9,223 nt of DNA, taken from positions 1 to 9,223 of the forward strand of contig JADFSQ010000045.1 of assembly GCA_022560715.1 (NCBI GenBank), read 5' to 3'. Below, in pieces: positions 6,466 to 9,223 of the stretch. The first letter of the stretch is position 1. Every line of letters begins with the position of its first letter. The notes under the pieces were generated by a model, which was given only the letters and a program-made list of their open reading frames with translations, was not told where the DNA came from and searched no databases. The translations under genes and the position numbers were made by a program. The stretch comes from Bacteroidota bacterium. Lineage in GTDB: Bacteria; Bacteroidota; Bacteroidia; Flavobacteriales; Flavobacteriaceae.

Positions 6466-6563
6466 TGATAATCATAAGGCAAACCTACAATTTATTTTGA
6501 CATAACAGACACATAGTCAATGTTTTTTGCGAAAACTATTAATATTTACTGTTTTAAATGTAT

Positions 6564-7076
6564 TTATTCAACAATAAATTTTCCACGCATCGTCGCATAA
6601 TGTGCTGGGAAACTACATAAGAATTGATAGACACCCGGTTCGGGCGCATCAAATTCTATTACAGTAATTTCTCCTCCTCCAATAAGCTTTGTATGCGCAA
6701 TTATATCGGGACTGTCTTTTGGAATATAGCCATTAGCCTGCTCTGTTGCTGCTTTAGCTACAAATTCATCTGCATTGACATTCATTTTTAGTAAAATAAA
6801 ATTATGTCCCATCTCGTCTATATTCATTCTACCAATATGTCTTAAAGTCAATCTTACTTTTTGACCTGCCTTTACTTTTATTTCTTTCTTATTGTATTGC
6901 ATAGAATCATTGGCAGTCAAAACAACATTTGCAACATTATCGTCTTTTTTCTTAATTTCTTTCTGGACTCCTATCTTCACTTTTTTAGGCTCTTCTTTCT
7001 TCTTTTCTTCACCACCACATGCAATTACTAACATAAAAGTAAAAAACGACAATAATAAATATTTAAAAAATTTCAT
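6564..7076 (-). CDS. Azurin-like blue (type 1) copper lipoprotein
   Basis: This is a 170-residue secreted electron-transfer protein. Starting at 7076 it has a lipoprotein signal, MKFFKYLLLSFFTFMLVIAC, with the lipidated Cys20, followed by a charged EEKKKEEPKK linker and a cupredoxin domain. Copper ligands fit azurin exactly in pattern: His91 (MGHNFILL), Cys154, His159 and Met163 (CSFPAHYATM, spacing C-x4-H-x3-M). A start at 7112 would add 12 residues ahead of the signal peptide, which is less likely. It should sit in the periplasm or on an outer membrane and pass electrons, for example to or from c-type cytochromes; its partner is not visible. Such domains are often found near DUF1080 and sugar-oxidising genes, but here a 218-nt gap separates it from DUF1080, so it may be its own transcript. 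Confidence 0.93.
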   Translation of the reverse strand: MKFFKYLLLSFFTFMLVIACGGEEKKKEEPKKVKIGVQKEIKKKDDNVANVVLTANDSMQYNKKEIKVKAGQKVRLTLRHIGRMNIDEMGHNFILLKMNVNADEFVAKAATEQANGYIPKDSPDIIAHTKLIGGGEITVIEFDAPEPGVYQFLCSFPAHYATMRGKFIVE

Positions 7077-7098
7077 GACGTGTAATTTAGTTATAGCA

Positions 7099-7128
7099 CT
7101 AAGATAATACAATTGAAGCGATTTTAAA
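7099..7128 (-). promoter_or_regulatory. Weak candidate promoter of the azurin-like gene
   Basis: On the minus strand TTTA (7128-7125), 18 bases, then TATCTTAG (7106-7099) resembles the Bacteroidota pattern TTTG / TAnnTTTG with one mismatch in each box. The -7 box lies 22 nt upstream of the preferred start codon at 7076, leaving a short leader. In AT-rich DNA such matches are easy to find. Confidence 0.25.
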
Positions 7129-7246
7129 GTATATAGTCGGTATTAATAAAGTTAGATGTTTTTTTATCAAGTAGTTCTTTTAAAATAGCATTGCTATAAC
7201 CATTAACTTTTGAAGCCACAAAGTCTCTAATAGAAAAAGAGCTCAT
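7124..7246 (-). CDS. Possible 40-residue small protein between DUF1080 and azurin-like genes
   Basis: An uninterrupted 40-codon frame starts at ATG 7246 (MSSFSIRDFVASKVNGYSN) and ends at TAA 7124-7126 (FINTDYIL at the C-terminus). It is on the same strand as its neighbours, 48 nt after the DUF1080 stop and about 47 nt before the azurin-like start. Composition is protein-like, mixed polar with a charged LKELLDKK helix; there is no signal peptide, transmembrane segment or cysteine. I recognise no family. It could be a real small protein, the remnant of a longer gene, or chance. Confidence 0.35.
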   Translation of the reverse strand: MSSFSIRDFVASKVNGYSNAILKELLDKKTSNFINTDYIL

Positions 7247-7294
7247 TTTATAGCTTCCAATAATTATAAACTAACTAAAATAGAGTTGCTCAAA

Positions 7295-8044
7295 TTAATA
7301 AAGTTCTTTTATTTTAATATTTCTATACCACACTTTATCTCCATGGTCTTGCAATCCTATATGTCCTGTTTGGTATTTTCCAAAACCTTCCCAACCCTTA
7401 AATTTGGAATTTAATACCATTTTATCCCAATCTTCTCCATTTACAGGAAAAGTAAAAGCCTTATTCCCATTCATAGTCACTTTCCCTATGTTTGTTTTGT
7501 GATTTATTTCTAAAACACATAGATTCCATTCTCCTGCGGGATTAATAAACTCATCAGGACAGCCAATCATGTCGTATAACGACCCTGCTTTATGAGTTCC
7601 ATTTGCTACTTTTGAATCCGAATGCCCTTCATTATCCAACACTTGAATTTCTGGTCCTGTATGATATGCTTCCGAAAAATTTTCATCTTCAAATACTCCC
7701 CAAAAAATACCACTATTACCTTCTTCGGATATTTTCCATTCGAGAGACAATATAAAATTGGTAAATTTTTGCTTACTTATTATGTTTTTTCCTCCTAGTT
7801 CTCCCGGTGTAAAAGCCATTACACCGTCTTGAATCGTCCATTCGGGGTGCATTTCTTCTTTTAAATAGCCTCTCCAATTGTTAAATGATGAGCCATCAAA
7901 AAGAGTTATCCATTTCGATTCATTATTTGAAATTTCTTCTTTTAGCATTTCTTTTTCTGTTTGAATTGATTCAGATTCTTTTGAAGATTCTTTACAAGAT
8001 ACAATTGCTATTAAAACTAAAACATACATTATTCTTTTTTTCAT
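7295..8044 (-). CDS. DUF1080 / 3-keto-disaccharide hydrolase-domain lipoprotein
   Basis: The 249-residue protein has a lipoprotein signal ending IAIVSC (Cys17), a hydrophilic Glu/Ser/Lys-rich linker to about residue 43, then a concanavalin-like DUF1080 domain. The domain is recognised from WITLFDGSSFNNWRGY near its start, NSGIFWGVFED, GPEIQVLDNEGH, the NPAGEWNLCVLEI stretch and the terminal GHIGLQDHGDKVWYRNIKIKEL. Members of the family hydrolyse 3-keto-glycosides and are periplasmic or surface-attached in Bacteroidota. It begins 12 nt after the isomerase/epimerase stop, so both are probably in one operon with the upstream Gfo/Idh gene. The domain call is firm; the exact sugar substrate cannot be read from sequence. 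Confidence 0.92.
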   Translation of the reverse strand: MKKRIMYVLVLIAIVSCKESSKESESIQTEKEMLKEEISNNESKWITLFDGSSFNNWRGYLKEEMHPEWTIQDGVMAFTPGELGGKNIISKQKFTNFILSLEWKISEEGNSGIFWGVFEDENFSEAYHTGPEIQVLDNEGHSDSKVANGTHKAGSLYDMIGCPDEFINPAGEWNLCVLEINHKTNIGKVTMNGNKAFTFPVNGEDWDKMVLNSKFKGWEGFGKYQTGHIGLQDHGDKVWYRNIKIKELY

Positions 8045-8056
8045 GTGTATAAAAAC

Positions 8057-9115
8057 TTAAATTCCTAATATTTTTTTAAGCTGTTCTTTATCTACTTCAG
8101 CTCCTGCAAAATCATCAAAAGCTTTTTGAGTTGCCTCAATGATATGACGTTTAATAAAAGGCACTCCTTCTCTGGCACCTTGTTCAGGGCTTTTAATAAC
8201 ACATTCCCATTCTAACACTGCCCAAACATCGCAACCATATTCGGTTAGTTTAGAAAAAATCGTTTTGAAATCTACTTGCCCATCTCCAGGTGATCGGTAA
8301 CGTCCTGCACGATCTCTCCAGTCGTTATAACCTCCAAATGTTCCTTTTTTACCTGTTGGGTTAAATTCTGAATCCTTCACATGAAAGGCTTTAATAAACT
8401 CATGGTAATGATCAATATATTGAATATAATCCAGCTGTTGTAACACAAAATGTGATGGGTCGTAAAGAATATTTACACGTTTATGATTTCCCGTTGCAGC
8501 TAAAAACCGCTCGAAGGTATCGCCATCATGAATATCTTCACCTGGATGTACTTCATAACAAATATCTACGCCATTTTCGTCAAACACATCAAGTATTGGC
8601 AACCATCTTTTTGAAATTTCTTTAAAACCCATTTCCACAAGACCTTTTGGTCGTTGTGGCCAAGGATGCCAAGTATGCCACAATAATGCTCCCGAAAATG
8701 TAGCATGCGCATTAAGACCTAAGCGCCTACTAGCAACAGCAGCTTTTTTTAAGGTATCAATAGCCCATTGTGTTCTTTCTTTGGGGTTGTTTTTAACAGT
8801 ATTGGGAGCAAAATTATCGAACATTAAATCGTAAGCTGGGTTAACAGCTACTAATTGTCCTTGAAGATGGGTAGAAAGTTCTGTTATCACTAATCCGTAA
8901 CTATTTATTGTTCCTTTTAACTCGTCGCAATAGGTTTGGCTTTCGGCTGCTTTATCTAAATCTATAAGAGAAAGTTCCCATGTTGGAATTTGTATCCCTT
9001 TATAGCCCAAATTGGATGCCCACTGGCACATTCCATCTAAAGAATTAAATGGTTCTTTTTTATCTACAAACTGCGCTAAAAATACGGCTGGACCTTTTAT
9101 GGTTTTCATTTCCAT
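8057..9115 (-). CDS. Sugar phosphate isomerase/epimerase family protein (xylose isomerase-like TIM barrel)
   Basis: The 352-residue protein has the AP-endonuclease-2/xylose isomerase-like TIM barrel. Probable metal ligands lie in the usual order: Glu188 in CYEVHPGED, Asp219 in YDPSHF, His245 in AFHVKDSEF and a Glu in LEWEC (302 or 304). GYKGIQIPTWEL (38-49) and GPGDGQ-like SPGDGQ (275-280) also fit. No signal peptide is visible, so it should be cytoplasmic. It starts 5 nt after the Gfo/Idh stop and runs 12 nt ahead of DUF1080. The start at 9115 gives MEMKT; the ATG at 9109 (MKTIKGPA) is equally possible. Proteins like it isomerise or cleave keto-sugars; the substrate is unknown. Confidence 0.92.
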   Translation of the reverse strand: MEMKTIKGPAVFLAQFVDKKEPFNSLDGMCQWASNLGYKGIQIPTWELSLIDLDKAAESQTYCDELKGTINSYGLVITELSTHLQGQLVAVNPAYDLMFDNFAPNTVKNNPKERTQWAIDTLKKAAVASRRLGLNAHATFSGALLWHTWHPWPQRPKGLVEMGFKEISKRWLPILDVFDENGVDICYEVHPGEDIHDGDTFERFLAATGNHKRVNILYDPSHFVLQQLDYIQYIDHYHEFIKAFHVKDSEFNPTGKKGTFGGYNDWRDRAGRYRSPGDGQVDFKTIFSKLTEYGCDVWAVLEWECVIKSPEQGAREGVPFIKRHIIEATQKAFDDFAGAEVDKEQLKKILGI

Positions 9116-9120
9116 TTTTT

Positions 9121-9223
9121 CTACTCTATTTTAATCCAAACGTTTCCGTTTTTATGAGATTCTACAACACATTCTATAAAATTCATGCCTCTAACCCCAT
9201 CCGTTATTGTAGGGAATTCTCCA
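9121..9223 (-). CDS. Probable Gfo/Idh/MocA-family oxidoreductase, C-terminal end only
   Basis: The frame is open from the right edge to TAG at 9121-9123 and gives about 33 residues: FPTITDGVRGMNFIECVVES, then a short HKNGNVWIKIE end. The pattern of a DGVRGMNFIE segment followed by VxSxxNGxVWxKI at the extreme C-terminus is typical of Gfo/Idh/MocA NAD(P)-dependent sugar oxidoreductases. The nucleotide-binding domain is outside the window. Only 5 nt separate it from the TIM-barrel gene, so they are cotranscribed. The family call rests on a short tail and on context. Confidence 0.75.
   Translation of the reverse strand, partial: GEFPTITDGVRGMNFIECVVESHKNGNVWIKIE

Larger units (their letters stand above)
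6083..6563. other. Long intergenic region upstream of the arginine operon
   Basis: These 481 bases contain no ORF of normal size on either strand and separate the azurin-like gene from the arginine operon. The operon promoter should lie here, but I see no clean TTTG/TAnnTTTG pair of the Bacteroidota type. It contains a candidate leader ORF (6096-6161), an 11-bp direct repeat (6305-6333), a GC-richer segment with GCGACGT twice (6269-6275 and 6284-6290), and an inverted repeat around a second GC-richer patch (6362-6465). CCTTAG (6235-6240) and CTAAGG (6263-6268) are complementary. None of this identifies a known RNA. Confidence 0.6.

Noticed and set aside
6513..6540. Terminator for the azurin-like gene around GTTTTTTGCGAAAAC
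   Set aside because: The possible stem is only about 5 A/T-rich pairs and has no clear T-run after it on the minus strand.
6083..6563. CRISPR array, tRNA or riboswitch in the long intergenic region
   Set aside because: There are no regularly spaced repeats of CRISPR length, no cloverleaf with a GTTC-type arm, and no aptamer core that I recognise.

Overview
The window reads as low-GC chromosomal DNA of a marine-type Flavobacteriaceae bacterium (Bacteroidota). The reasons are the AT-rich base composition, the Bacteroidota-type N-acyl-ornithine carbamoyltransferase in place of ordinary ArgF, lipoproteins with short signal peptides, no evident Shine-Dalgarno sites, and short dispersed palindromes of kinds I remember from flavobacterial genomes. 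Every gene I can support lies on the minus strand, so the window is transcribed from right to left.

Positions 1-6082 hold an arginine biosynthesis operon. In transcription order it is GNAT acyltransferase, argG, argC, proC, argD, argF' and argB (cut by the left edge). Read as a pathway, the GNAT protein is a candidate for acylating glutamate, ArgB phosphorylates it, ArgC reduces it, ArgD transaminates it, ArgF' carbamoylates the still-acylated ornithine, and ArgG makes argininosuccinate after a deacylase that is not in view. ProC is the proline-forming branch. ArgF' has Ser at the position that decides acetyl versus succinyl specificity, which suggests succinylated intermediates. Two junctions are tight (argG/argC 2 nt; proC/argD 4-nt overlap). 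All the loose junctions contain short palindromic elements of apparently different families. One of these encodes the C-terminal tail of ArgD, and another can be read as an N-terminal extension of ArgG.

Positions 6083-6563 are a long non-coding stretch between the operon and the next gene. It holds candidate leader ORFs, an 11-bp direct repeat and a GC-richer patch flanked by an inverted repeat.

Positions 6564-9223 hold an azurin-like blue-copper lipoprotein, a possible 40-residue small ORF, a DUF1080 (3-keto-disaccharide hydrolase family) lipoprotein, a sugar phosphate isomerase/epimerase-type TIM barrel, and the C-terminal end of a probable Gfo/Idh/MocA oxidoreductase. The last three are tightly spaced and look like one operon. 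Their content fits the oxidation/hydrolysis route through 3-keto-glycosides.

The arginine genes are ordinary in function. The parts most worth attention are the repeats at the operon joints, the predicted succinyl specificity with its candidate first-step enzyme, and the unexplained structure in 6083-6563.
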